From Pseudogymnoascus destructans (taxonomy: Eukaryota; Ascomycota; Leotiomycetes; Thelebolales; Thelebolaceae), in contig NW_020167549.1 of NCBI RefSeq assembly GCF_001641265.1, positions 217,791-281,790 on the forward strand: 64,000 nucleotides of DNA, given 5' to 3'. Below are positions 20,786 to 31,530 of this stretch, piece after piece. A program made the position numbers and the translations under genes. The notes beneath the pieces were generated by a model. It saw only the letters and a program-made list of their open reading frames with translations, was not told where the DNA came from and ran no database searches. The stretch's first letter is position 1. The number at the start of each line of letters is the position of its first letter.

Positions 20786-22645
20786 ACGTGCATGTATAAC
20801 GAAAGTGCCAAACAAGCGAAAGTGCCAAAATCATGCGGTGACCAACCCCCCCAACTAAATGTTAAATTCCTCCACAACAAAACATGCGCCATAAAAATGA
20901 TGAAAGCAAATTAGTGCTAGCTATCCAAGCTATGCAAAGCGACCCAAATTTGCGCCTTCGAGTTGCAGCTAGGATCTATTCCGTAGACCACCGCAAGCTA
21001 CGTCACCGTTTAAAAGGCGTACCTTCACGACACGATATCCAAGCCAACTTATGAAAATTAAGTAACCTAGAGGAATCAGTTCTTGTACAGTATATACTTG
21101 ACTTAGCTGCTAAAGGGTTCCCTCCTCAGTTGTCTATTGTTGAAGATATGGCAAATCGACTACTTGCAACACGCGACGCGCCACGCGTCGGGTCACGTTG
21201 GGCTTCAAACTTTGTTAAGCGCCATGTAGAGCTCCGGACACGCTTCCAGCGAAAATACGACTACCAGAGGGCTAAGTGCGAAGATCCAGAAGTCATTCGT
21301 GGCTGGTTTGAGCTTGTATGGAACACAATTCTAAAGTATGGCATCAACAATGCAGATATCTACAACTTTGATGAGACTGGGTTTATGATGGGCGTCATCT
21401 CAAGCGCAACGGTAGTAACGAGCTCAGATGGGCGGGCAAAGGCAAAAAAGGTGCAGCCTGGCAATCGGGAATGGGTTACAGTAATCCAAGGCGTTAGTTC
21501 TCAAGGTTGGGCAGTGCCGCCATTTGTCATTGTGGCAGGTAAAAACCACCTTGCATCTTGGTATGAGAATAGCGGATTTCCAGCAGATTGGGTAATCGCT
21601 GTTACTGAAAATGGCTGGACTACAAATGAGAGAGGTATGGATTGGATTCAGCATATTGAGAAGCACACAAAGCCCCAGAGTGTTGGTGGTTATCGCTTGT
21701 TAGTCCTTGATGGTCATGAGAGCCACCACTCAGACAAGTTTGAGGAGTACTGCAAAGAACACAACATTATTACGCTTTGTATGCCTGCTCACTCTTCCCA
21801 TATACTCCAACCACTTGATGTTGGCTGTTTTGGCCCATTAAAGAGAGCTTACGGTCAGCAAATTGAAGATATGATGCGGGCTCATATTATTCACATTACT
21901 AAGGATGACTTCTTTCCTGCCTTCCACGCTGCATTTAACATTGCAATGACAGAAAGCAATATTCAGGGAGGGTTCCGAGGTGCTGGGCTTCTTCCATTTA
22001 GCCTTGAGAGTGTAATATCTACACTTGACCTTAGGTTTAAGACGCCAACACCTCCAACCTCTCGCCCAAACACCGCTCAACCATGGGTTTCTCAGACACC
22101 AAATAACCCAACTGAAGCTGTATCACAGTCTACTTTCATTAAAAACTGAATTGCGCATCATCAAAATAGCTCTCCAACCTCAATCTATGCAGCTGTTGAC
22201 CAGTTTACAAAGGGTGCATCGCAAATAATGCATCAATTAGCATTGTTAAAAGCAGAGAACCAAAACCTGTGACAGGCAAATGAAGTGCTAAGCAAGCGCC
22301 GGAGAGCTAAAAAAACACGACTACAGCAAGGAGGATCACTTAGTCAACAGGTAGCACAGGAGCTACAGGACGAGAGGGACATTGTGCAGCAAGTAGAGCA
22401 AGAAATAAGGGCAAGTAGTGGTCGGAAGCCAAGGGAAGAAACCCATGCACGTTGCTGTGGCATGTGTGGTGAGACTGGACACAATGCGCGCACTTGTCAG
22501 ATTGTAATAGACAGGTCTGAGGAAGAGGACTCCGAGTAGTTTTAATTAATTTATATTGTTGTGGTGAATTTATCGCAATTCTTATGGGGTAGTCGCGATA
22601 TTTTGGCACTTTCGCTTGTTTGGCACTTTCGTTATACATGCATGT
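20786..22645 (+). mobile_element. Fot-3: decayed copy of the Fot-2 transposon
   Basis: This element is 1860 bp, the same length as Fot-2, with TIRs of the same design (acgtgcatgtataacgaaag on the left; one mismatch on the right) flanked by TA (20784-20785 and 22646-22647). Compared with Fot-2 the TIR words GCGAAAGCGCC read ACGAAAGTGCC, that is G-to-A and C-to-T changes. The ORF has the same length but three stops. It is a dead copy that could still be mobilised through its TIRs. Confidence 0.95.
20884..22539 (+). pseudogene. Fot-3 transposase with three nonsense codons
   Basis: From ATG 20884 to the stop at 22539 the frame is 1656 nt, exactly the length of the Fot-2 ORF, so no indel is needed. 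Three TGA codons interrupt it (near 21051, 22147 and 22270). Each stands where Fot-2 has an arginine CGG or CGA codon. The catalytic blocks NFDETGFMMG, LLVLDGHESHH and LQPLDVGCFG are unchanged. The C-terminal knuckle is CGMCGETGHNARTC, still CCHC. It is a pseudogene by point mutation only. Confidence 0.95.
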
Positions 22646-22707
22646 TACAGTATATGAAGCTAGGATATAGTAACGCTTCTTCTATATTAATTTATATATA
22701 TATAACT

Positions 22708-23187
22708 ATGGATTCTAATGCTGGTATAGAGCGGGAAGCGCTTGCTGCTTTGGTTATTCTCATTCTTGCGATGACCGTAATCGTCCAGGATGAAGAGGAT
22801 AAACGAAGGAATAGAGCAGTATTGCATGCTCAGCACTGGCAAACTCGCCTTCAAGCTCGCCGACAGCTTGAAGAATTGAGTGATATCGAAGCCCATGAGG
22901 TGTTCCAGTTCTCTTTGACAGAGATATTGTATGGACTTGTGGTGTTGCTCCAACCCCTGAGCTTGCGCTTTGCGTTACTTGCGCCCGTCTTGCTTTTCCT
23001 GGGCAGTGGTTAACACTTGAGAGACTCTTCAGCTGGTCAATAGCATGGGTAAGCACTGTATGTACGGATACAATACTCTTTTTACACTGGACGTTCTCAT
23101 GCATGCTTGAATGGCACCCGCAGCTTACATATGAGCGAATGGAGCTATTCTAAAAAGCTACGGAAGAAATAGGGGGTGTGGAAGGTA
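22708..23187 (+). pseudogene. Harbinger-type (DDE_Tnp_4) transposase N-terminal fragment
   Basis: The frame opens at ATG 22708 (MDSNAGIEREALAALVILIL) and shifts near 22960. It continues with ELALCVTCARLAF, SWSIAWVSTVCTDTILFLHW and EWHPQLTYERMELF, has one stop, and ends at GGVEGIWG, just before the expected catalytic FIDGT. This order matches fungal PIF/Harbinger-like DDE_4 transposases. A retrotransposon fragment replaces everything downstream. There is no intact catalytic residue. Confidence 0.6.
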
Positions 23188-23233
23188 TATGGGACAATGC
23201 TTTTCTACAGCTTATCACCCTCAAACAGATGGC
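23188..23233 (+). pseudogene. Gypsy-3-type integrase snippet fused to an LTR
   Basis: About 45 bp encode FSTAYHPQTDG, nearly identical at the nucleotide level to Gypsy-3 at 54825-54862, including 'cttttctacagcttatcacc'. The integrase sequence is followed directly by LTR1 at 23234, so the rest of integrase and the chromodomain have been deleted. This is the internal edge of a 5'-truncated Gypsy-3 relative. Confidence 0.8.
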
Positions 23234-25111
23234 TGTCATACTGACATTCGTTGCACTCAGTTTGCTATCAAACTCAAGAGCAAACTTAGAAATCTCCTCC
23301 TCAAACCTACAAGTCACCATACATATCTGGGCTTATCACACCAACAACAGAAGCAATACTACTCAACGATTGCTGAAAACTCTTCTACTACATCTGTTTA
23401 TGCTACATACATCACGGCATATCATTTGGACACTTATTGAACAAGTTATTAAGAAAATCTCCTCCTTAAGGGGGTGGGCCAATACTACCACATGGCATAT
23501 CTCTACCAACTAGAGGCCTAGGAACATGAACGATAGCTCTAGAAGCTTCTACAACCCTCTATGATTCATTACACGTCATCGCTCCTTAGTTACCCACAAG
23601 ATTGGTTAAGTTATGACATAATTTGTCTATAGGTACTCTGACCTTGGACCTCCTTTTCACTTCTGTAATGGTGGGTGCACCAGATATGAGAATCTAGCCA
23701 CCCAAGGAAGGGATGAATTTACTAAGACAACACACTGTCTTAGGAAACAGAGCCAAAGGGTTGTAGCTTAGACTATTCCACAACGCAGCAATCAGGTGTA
23801 TGATGTGGTGAAGTGGTTTAGACAAGTTGCAACAAATGTTGAGTCTGAGAACTCAGGGGTAAGTCAGAGGTTAGCACCTCACTGACTTTTCAAAAAACAG
23901 AGAATAACAAGATCAATGCTTGGAAGCTTGGAAAAGACGTAGAAGTATGTGCTAGTCGATTTACTGTATTGTCTGCTTGCCCTTTCTTAAGGAAAGGGCA
24001 ATCCTATTTATGCCAAAGGAGTGTAGTTCTCTCATTTTCCATGACTTTCCATGACTAACCAGGCTTGGTAAATGTATTAGAAATCAAGTGCGACCCACAA
24101 CTAGCTTGCTAATCATGTAGTGAACGTAAGAGAATCCCATAGAACCATCTCTTGGGTTCCTAGCCTATAGGAAGTGAAAAGGAGGTCCAAGGTCAGAGTA
24201 CCTATAGACAAATTATGTCATAACTTAACCAATCTTGTGGGTAACTAAGGAGCGATGACGTATAATGAATCATAGAGGGTTGTAGAAGCTTCTAGAGCTA
24301 TCGTTCATGTTCCTAGGCCTCTAGTTGGTAGAGATATGCCATGTGGTAGTATTGGCCCACCCCCTTAAGGAGGAGATTTTCTTAATAACTTGTTTAATGA
24401 GTGTCCAAATGATATGCCGTGATGTATGTAGCATAAACAGATGTAGTAGAAGAGTTTGCAGCAATCGTTGAGTAGTATTGCTTCTGTTGTTGGTGTGATA
24501 AGCCAAGATATGTATGGTGACTTGTAGGTTTGAGGAGGAGATTTCTAAGTTTGCTCTTGAGTTTGATAGCAAACTGAGTGCAACGAATGTCAGTATGACA
24601 ACTTCCTATAGGCTAGGAACCCAAGAGATGGTTCTATGGGATTCTCTTACGTTCACTACATGATTAGCAAGCTAGTTGTGGGTCGCACTTGATTTCTAAT
24701 ACATTTACCAAGCCTGGTTAGTCATGGAAAGTCATGGAAAATAAGAGAACTACACTCCTTTGGCATAAATAGGATTGCCCTTTCCTTAAGAAAGGGCAAG
24801 CAGGCAATACAGTAAATCGACTAGCACATACTTCTACGTCTTTTCCAAGCTTCCAAGCATTGATCTTGTTATTCTCTGTTTTTGAAAAGTCAGTGAGGTG
24901 CTAACCTCTGACTTACCCCTGAGTTCTCAGACTCAACATTTGTTGCAACTTGTCTAAACCACTTCACCACATCATACACCTGATTGCTGCGTTGTGGAAT
25001 AGTCTAAGCTACAACCCTTTGGCTCTGTTTCCTAAGACAGTGTGTTGTCTTAGTAAATTCATCCCTTCCTTGGGTGGCTAGATTCTCATATCTGGTGCAC
25101 CCACCATTACA
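23234..25111 (+). repeat. LTR1 copy D, split by another LTR1
   Basis: The two halves, 23234-23663 and 24606-25111, together make a 936-bp LTR1. The flanks do not show a target duplication. On the left it is fused to the integrase snippet, so it is best read as the 3' LTR of a truncated element. An inverted LTR1 (copy E) sits inside it. Confidence 0.9.
23664..24600 (-). repeat. LTR1 copy E, inverted solo LTR nested in copy D
   Basis: This is a 937-bp reverse-complement LTR1, TGTAATGGTG...CAGTATGACA, with a perfect 5-bp duplication acttc (23659-23663 and 24601-24605). It inserted into another LTR of its own family. It retains AAGCAGGCAA (on its sense strand), like Gypsy-3, so it is close to the presently intact element. 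Confidence 0.95.
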
Positions 25112-25406
25112 GAAATGCTTCGGCGTTTCGATTGCAAAGTCGGAAGAGGACCAGTACTTCGTCCTTCGTTAGGGGCGTCATCTTTGCTTGAGAGCCTTGA
25201 GGGTCACAACTCTCTATGCGCTGCCGGCTTGAGACTTGTGATCCTCTAGGCCTTTCGGTATTGAATTGCGCCTCAACTGTAGGCTGAACAGGTAAAGGAG
25301 GACTACCCAGATCATCATCTTCGAAGACAGAGCGCTGCCGACGACTGGGAAGTAAAGTTCAAGGCTGGTATGCCCGGAATTCAATAGGTTTGGTATGCGA
25401 TGCCAT
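25112..25406 (-). pseudogene. Truncated ORF, unknown (possible transposon-linked protein)
   Basis: On the minus strand an ATG at 25406 opens MASHTKPIEFRAYQP. After a frameshift an open stretch runs to the LTR1 boundary at 25112, passing SRRQRSVFEDDDLGS and ending MTPLTKDEVLVLFRLCNRN. The last part resembles the helical start of DNA-binding domains in fungal transposon-linked proteins, but that is a weak impression. LTR1 copy D cuts the rest away. Confidence 0.35.
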
Positions 25407-26493
25407 AGTTATTACTTGTAATGAATATAATTCAATGATACATACGACTCTATTACTAACTCTACAGCTACATGACATCCCCTGAAGGTGATTACTAATA
25501 AATACTCTAACTACAACAGGATTATGGCTCGCTGTAAGTCTTCAACAGATAACTGTTAAACCTCTACAGTCCTAAGTCCTAAATAGGAAGTAGTGGAGCT
25601 CAGGCTTGCAAGGTTTGTACAGGGATTATGGCACTAAATTCTCATATTTCTATACTAACTACATACGGGGGTGTTGAACAGCCTGTTCAACAGTTGCTAA
25701 AACACTCTAGTGTATCACCTCGGTGCTACTCTGTAACAGCAGTCTTCCTAATTAGGCAATTTTGATGCTGGGATTGGTCAGGGGTCTACTTCCTATTACG
25801 GCTAATACAGGTGGGGCTGCTACATTTTGCTACAGTGTTACAGCACTTCTGAAGTGGCCTATTGGCCGTTGGCCCTTGGCTTTCCCTCGCCCTCGCCGAA
25901 TTTGCAAAACTCCGCCGCCGTTTTGCACATTTCGGCCCCACCCCGATTTTCGGCGGTCAACGGATCCAAGATTTCGTGTCTCGTGACTTCGTGACAATAA
26001 CGAATACCTGCATCTCGTCGTACCTGTCATACCATACACCATACCATATACCATACTTTCAACCCCGCTATCCCCCTCATTCCCCTCATCTTCATAAGGC
26101 GTTATTTCTCCCCTCTTGCCCGCATCTCATCGAGCGCCATCGACGATTTCGTATGCTCGCGTTTGGCAGCACACCACAGTATTACGTACTTGGTCTCTCG
26201 AATGGCTGCTTTGGGATTTGGGAAAATCATTCTCATTAGTGAGCAAAGTACTATCTAAACATCCCTAGCAAGGCTCAGAGACGCTACTATGTGAAAGAAA
26301 AATAACAAACAACATGCCTCCCGGCCGAAAAATATCGAAAAAGATACGCAAATACTCGAGAGGGATATCGACGCTCTGGAACACCACCAGGAAAAAAACG
26401 CCTCGCTAGATGCCTAATATGAAGCCCCCATGGCATAATCCGCCATGGTCTGCGTAATCAACAAGAGAGAAGACCATCGCAGGATAGCCCGCC
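25407..26493. other. Intergenic region, no gene supported
   Basis: The sequence is AT-rich to about 25860 and then GC-richer. It contains a perfect 10-bp inverted repeat with a 1-nt spacer, TGTTGAACAG/CTGTTCAACA (25672-25692), directly after 'acgggggtg', which could be a degraded LTR edge. Near 26030-26060 there is a short 'cataccatac' repeat. Open frames here have no motif I recognise. Confidence 0.5.
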
Positions 26494-29269
26494 TCAAACC
26501 AACCGATCAAGCAACCCTCGTCCGACAAGCCACTCTGAATCATTCTTTGGGATCTGGTTGACCTTCTGCGCAGCCTCCTTGCTCGCCTTTGCCACAATCT
26601 CATCCCAGGCCAGCTCATTCTCCCAAGCCCTCGCCTTTTCGACACTATTTACACTCCAGTCCTCACGAGGCGTGTTTGCCAAGGCCAGATCTGGCTCGCT
26701 CACCCCAATATATCCTTGCTTGACACTGGCCACCATCCCCTTTGGCTTCGGGAAAAAAAGGCCTGGAGACGACCCTGTTTCAGAACCCACCAGCGCATGC
26801 TCTCTCTTCATCTCTGCAACGCTTGGATAGCCGGCTCCACTGCTACCATTGACGTTCCACACATCCTCCTTCTCCGCCAACACCGCCGAATAACCATATA
26901 ACGCCTTTCCCCTCATTGCCTCCCCAACTCGCTGCCCCTCTTTTTTTGCCTTCATCATCTCGCCCAGCTGCGCAGTGAGGCGCGCTTGTTTCTCCGCAAG
27001 CGTATCAGCCCGCAGACGAGCATATTCGGATGCGGATACTGGGAAGGCCGGGGAACCTAGGAAATCAAGGTGTCCCGCATTACGCCTCAAGGTTGTGAAG
27101 TCTCCTGAGATTGTGTGCGTATGCGAGCGCCACGTGTGTGATGCGCTTTGGGGGCGGGTGTTGCCGTTCTTGTGGGTTGTTGAGTTATCTTGGCTAGGTC
27201 CACGGCTATGGGTTTTGCCATTCTGGTGGGAAGTACGCTTCGCAGTTGGCAGAGGCTTGCTGCCATTCCAATTTCCATTACCATTGGCATTGCCGTTGGC
27301 GCAATGTCTCGGACTGTTCGCAGTTGGTAGAGACATGCTGCCATTCCCATTTCCATTACCATTCACACCACCGGTAGCGCCATTGCTCGCTCCCGGCCCT
27401 CCGTTGTCCGGATCATCGCCGTTCCGCGTCTTGTCCCTGCCGTTTTGCTGCTGCTGCATTTGTGGAGGCGTACGCATGATCGCCGGCAGCGTGTTCCACT
27501 TCCCAGTCAGCTCGTATGCGCTGGGGAAGTAGCCTGCCATGTCGTCTGATAATCCGTCTACGGCAGGCTTGGAGTGAGTCTGAGGTGGAGTATCTCTGAA
27601 CTTTGTCATCATAGACGGGTCTGCGGTGACGTTATCGTTATTGGGTCCAGTGGGGATCGGAACATCGGGCGTGTGTGTCAATGAGACTCCATTTTGGGTC
27701 TCTGCCTGCCCTGCCAACGGATTCACGTTATTGAAGGGCATGTTCTGGTGCTGCTGGGTGACTGGTTGCGTCGAGAATTGGCCCATGCTAGGCATCTCGT
27801 AATTCTGGGGAATGAATGGACCCACAGGAGGCCCCTGGGTGAAATCTTGCATGTTGTTGAAAGCAAAATCATTGCCCATCTGCTGCTGTGGATGCATGTG
27901 GGAGTGGTTCGATTGGCCGTAAGACATATCGTTCATGCCGAATGGGAACTGCTGCTGAGGTTGTTGTGGTGCGAACTGCAAGTTTTGCTGGATTTGACTG
28001 AAGATTTGCCCATTGCTAGGTTGCTGGCCTTGGAAGTGGTGGGGTTGATGATGGGGCTGGGGCATCTGGAGGGATTGTGGAGGCTGCTGGCCTTGGTGAG
28101 CTTGCCGGGCTTGATATGCTTGTAGAGCCTCAGCTTGAGCTTGTTGAAGTTGCTCCGCTTGAGCTTGTTGAGCTTGTTGAGCTTGGGCTTGAGCTTGCTG
28201 AGCCTGCTGGGCTTGATGGAGTCGCTGTGCTTGAGCTTGCTGAGCTTGAACTTGTTGAGCTTGCTGTGCTTGTTGGAGTTGCTGTGCTTGTTGGAGTTGC
28301 TGTGCTTGAAGCTGCTGGGCTTGTTGAATTTGCTGCTCTTGGGCCTGATTTTGCTGGATTATCTGATCTAGCTGAGCCTGCGACGCCGCCGCTCGCTCAG
28401 CTCGCTCTTGGGAACGACGCCGAGCATTATTCGAAATAGCCGTCAAGTGCGAAAGGGGCATCCGAGCCCTACCAGTCACCGGGTTTATGGTTATCGGCTC
28501 CATATGCCCATGAAACGATGCCATTACCGACCCATTCACCACCGGAAGCTGCGAAACATTGTTCTGCGCCGAGCTGCCAAAGATTGCAGCGATCTGCGTC
28601 CGCACCTCCTCCTGCGTATACTGCTGTTGTGGCGGGCCCGGCGACTCGCTCGTGAACGTGAATGTCGGCAGTACGACTCCCCCCTTGTTCAAAGGATTAC
28701 CTCCTCCGGCTGCATCACGTTCGTTGCCAGCAGATGGCGCACCCTGTCTACCGCGTTCTTGAGATGGGGATGGCTTGAACTCTGGCGCGTCAGCACTGAG
28801 ACGTGGCTGCGCAGCAGAAGCAGCAGCATCCATCTTCTCCCTCAGCTCCGCAAGATTTCGTGCCATGGCCGCCGCTTGGGCTCTATTTTCTGCCGTCGGA
28901 GGCTGGCGCTCGAGGCTCTCGATGATGGAGCGCATTTGTGTTGCGACATCTGTGATAGCCGCGGTGTTCGAGGACGATGGGGGTGTGTTGGGCCTGGACC
29001 CATTGCTGGTGGGCAGCGCCCGCTGGACTTGGGCGTGTTGGCCAGGGTTTGACATTGTCTGGGTTTCGGCGGAGGTTGCTACTGCAGTTCCTAGAGAGGG
29101 GTCAGATTGATCTTTGAGATACATGGTCTACAGAATGATGATATGCTGGTTGGAGGGATAAGATGCACACACCATGAGTATTGAGCTGTGTGGCCAGCGC
29201 TCCGGGGTTCATGGGCGTGCCACGAACTTGAGGAAGAGGTCGATTCGAGATCGGTGGCCTCGGTGCCAT
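26494..29269 (-). CDS. Gln-rich low-complexity protein, unknown function
   Basis: Two exons (29269-29173 and 29090-26494) with an 82-bp intron (GTGTGT...CTCTAG) give 897 residues. The first exon starts MAPRPPISNRPLPQ and the join reads NTHGTAVATSAETQT, in phase. Features in order: a Ser/Thr/Pro-rich N-terminus, an Ala-rich helical segment (about 90-130), a long Gln/Ala array of QQAQ repeats (about 250-370), a Met/Gln/Asn-rich middle, a Gly-Asn repeat (NGNGNGN), and a more ordered C-terminus with FLGSPAFPVSASEYARLRAD and a charged helix. The composition recalls fungal transcription or RNA-granule proteins, but I recognise no domain. The upstream ATG context and intron make the start reasonably secure. 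Confidence 0.75.
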
Positions 29270-30162
29270 TGTTTTGTGAAAGTCGAGGTTTGGATGCGTA
29301 TGTGAACTTGTGAAGATGATTGAAGTTGTTGTTGGAGTTGATCAGAAGACAAAAAAGTGTGGGTGTGTTGGAAGGAAGTGAATTTAGGAAGAGTGAGGAG
29401 ATGAAGTTGTGGAGGGAGAATGGAAGCTGCGCACAATGATTTTGGGGTGGCGTAATGACAGCAGGAGGCGCAATGACAGCAAGAAGGGGAACTCCTGAAA
29501 TCCCCATACTGTAAAAACTTCAGTTGGGAACTGTCCGTCTCAGCCTCGTGATCAGTTTCTCAGGGGGCTGGGATAGGGGGGAGTGATTATATCGAGTATA
29601 TGCAACTTATTTACATACTCAGGGTCTTTTGCGTAGCGCGGACACGCCAATCACCAATATGACAAAACATTTTGCAATCTACAAAGACGTAACATAGAAC
29701 CTGTTTGTGAGGCCAGTCGTTCGAGCTGTTAATATCCTCAGAAGTGTGGAAAAACTTCAATCCGGCATTTGGGATGAGGCTGACCACGCTGCCTTGCGCC
29801 TTGTAAGCCACCACCTATAAAGTTTACGTCTTGATTATCTATACAGTTAAATTATACCCAAGTTTACACTCCATGCATATTTTAAGCACCATACAGAGCT
29901 CGTGATATCTGTTCTCACATTTATACTCTCGGCGGCACTCTCATCAACGCGATAACCAACACCTAACTCACCGATACCCCTGCTGCTCGACGAGAACCGC
30001 TCAGAATCAGAATGCCCACACCGCGTCCATGACTCTTTGCCATACAACTCATGGTCTCCCTCATGGGCATTGCTAGTAGTATTGCAGTGCCAAAAGCACG
30101 GATCTGCACTGACGTTGCCTATCCTATAGTATGGGGAGAACGTGGCGACGGGGTTGCCTTGA
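29270..30162. other. Intergenic region between the Gln-rich gene and the next ORF
   Basis: No gene supported. The first part is probably the promoter and 5' UTR of the minus-strand Gln-rich gene. A possible short first exon of the next gene (ATG 30051, phase-compatible with a 37-bp GTATGG...ACAG gap ending at 30165) lies at the right end, but an intron that short would be unusual. Confidence 0.4.
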
Positions 30163-30801
30163 CAGCACGTCTTAAAGGATGACCTCTGGAGATACTACGA
30201 CCAACTAACGAATACCCGCAGGCTGCTTGGCACGTCCCAAGACGTAGCTAAGTTGGAAGCCCAAGAAGCGGAAGAACTGGAGAAGGATGTCGAGCATATG
30301 GCTAAACTGAAATATATGAAAAGCGTCGAACTTTACTACCAGGACCGCAGGAGAGCCCTGAAGAAGTACGACGAGAAAGCCAGAGATATGCTCCGACGGG
30401 AAAATGCGAGACCCACTCCACGCATCGAAAGGAGAGCCATGGAGCAACTAGACACGTTCTCCACGCCTCCGAGGGAAGATAGTGCATGGGTGAGAGGACA
30501 GCAGGAACTATCAACGACAGACGCAACAGAGACTGATCATCCCTGGCACGCGTATGTCTACTGGGAGTATTGCAGCGAAGATGACTGCAAGCTCCACTGG
30601 AAAAAGAAACACCAGAATCAGTTGTTTCCCCGATCCTCGCCCAGGATACACTTCAGAGACGCAGAGCAAGTTCACGCCCTCAGGCGAAGCCAGTCTGAAG
30701 GAGACTTGCCTATCAAAAGCGAACAGGTATACAAGAAATACCCACATCTGCTAGACGAAGCAGAAGAGCGAGGGAAACGATCTCCCCAAGGTTGGTCTTG
30801 A
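30163..30801 (+). CDS. Hypothetical charged protein (partial 5' end)
   Basis: An open frame from 30163 encodes LKDDLWRYYDQLTNTRRLLG, a long charged helix (AQEAEELEKDVEHMAKLKYM), a basic stretch and a Trp-rich segment (HPWHAYVYWEY, then CKLHWKKKH). It ends at a TGA after RSPQGWS. There is no ATG at the left end. The first in-frame ATG is at 30298, or an upstream exon from 30051 may be spliced on. I do not recognise a family. It stands alone between two minus-strand genes, and a small species-specific gene or a decayed one are both possible. Confidence 0.45.
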   Translation, partial: QHVLKDDLWRYYDQLTNTRRLLGTSQDVAKLEAQEAEELEKDVEHMAKLKYMKSVELYYQDRRRALKKYDEKARDMLRRENARPTPRIERRAMEQLDTFSTPPREDSAWVRGQQELSTTDATETDHPWHAYVYWEYCSEDDCKLHWKKKHQNQLFPRSSPRIHFRDAEQVHALRRSQSEGDLPIKSEQVYKKYPHLLDEAEERGKRSPQGWS

Positions 30802-31530
30802 GCTTTGGGTGGGCAGGGTAGAGGGATGCTAATGCGGGGTAGGGAGGTGAAACCTGGAAAGGTGGGTGTGCGGTTGGTTTGAGCCCACTGCTGGAGAACG
30901 GTCGAGCTGGTAATGTTCATTTTGATAGTGTGTGGCTTGACGTATCGTGATGTGCAGCTTGATGGTGGAGACGCAAGTTGGAACAACCTTCCCTGACAAG
31001 AATCCAGAAACAGATGTCCATGTTGGCTGCCTGCGTTAATCGACTCAAATAGCTACAGCTCCATAACCTCCTCAGCAACGTGCCATATTGGTTCGGATCG
31101 AGTCCAGATCCAATTCAGCTTACGTCTTAGCCTGCACGGATCGGATTTCACCCGCCGAAACGCAGCACAGGCCCAGGTGCTTAAGAGGTGGTAGCTTGGA
31201 ATGATTTTAGTACTTTGAGTCAGGCAGCAGGATTGAAATCTAATGGTAGGTACTTTATTCTCTCCTCTATGCCTTTTCTCCTATGTCTCTCCTCTATTTC
31301 TCTCCTCCCCTCTCCTCTTATGTCTCTAGTTGCGCGCTGTCGCGTCTTACGTCTATGTTAACATAACATAAAGCCCCCCAGTAATGTACATGTAGAGTGC
31401 GGCCGTATATGGTCAAAAAGTGAAATACAGAGAAAGTAGTATTGGTATATATGGCTGATAGTATGATGATTCGCAAAAAGAATAAGACTGCCACCTGCAG
31501 TCGGGGATATGGTGGATAGCTACACGCCTC
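30802..31530. other. Intergenic region with pyrimidine-rich repeat
   Basis: No gene seen. At about 31256-31326 a CT-rich stretch repeats 'tctctcctcta' words, interrupted by 'atgtctct'. The region lies between two convergent genes, so the 3' UTRs of both probably fall here. Confidence 0.5.

Noticed and set aside
28077..28439. Leu/Glu-rich ORFs on the plus strand at 28.1-28.4 kb
   Set aside because: They are antisense shadows of the Gln/Ala repeat in the minus-strand gene.
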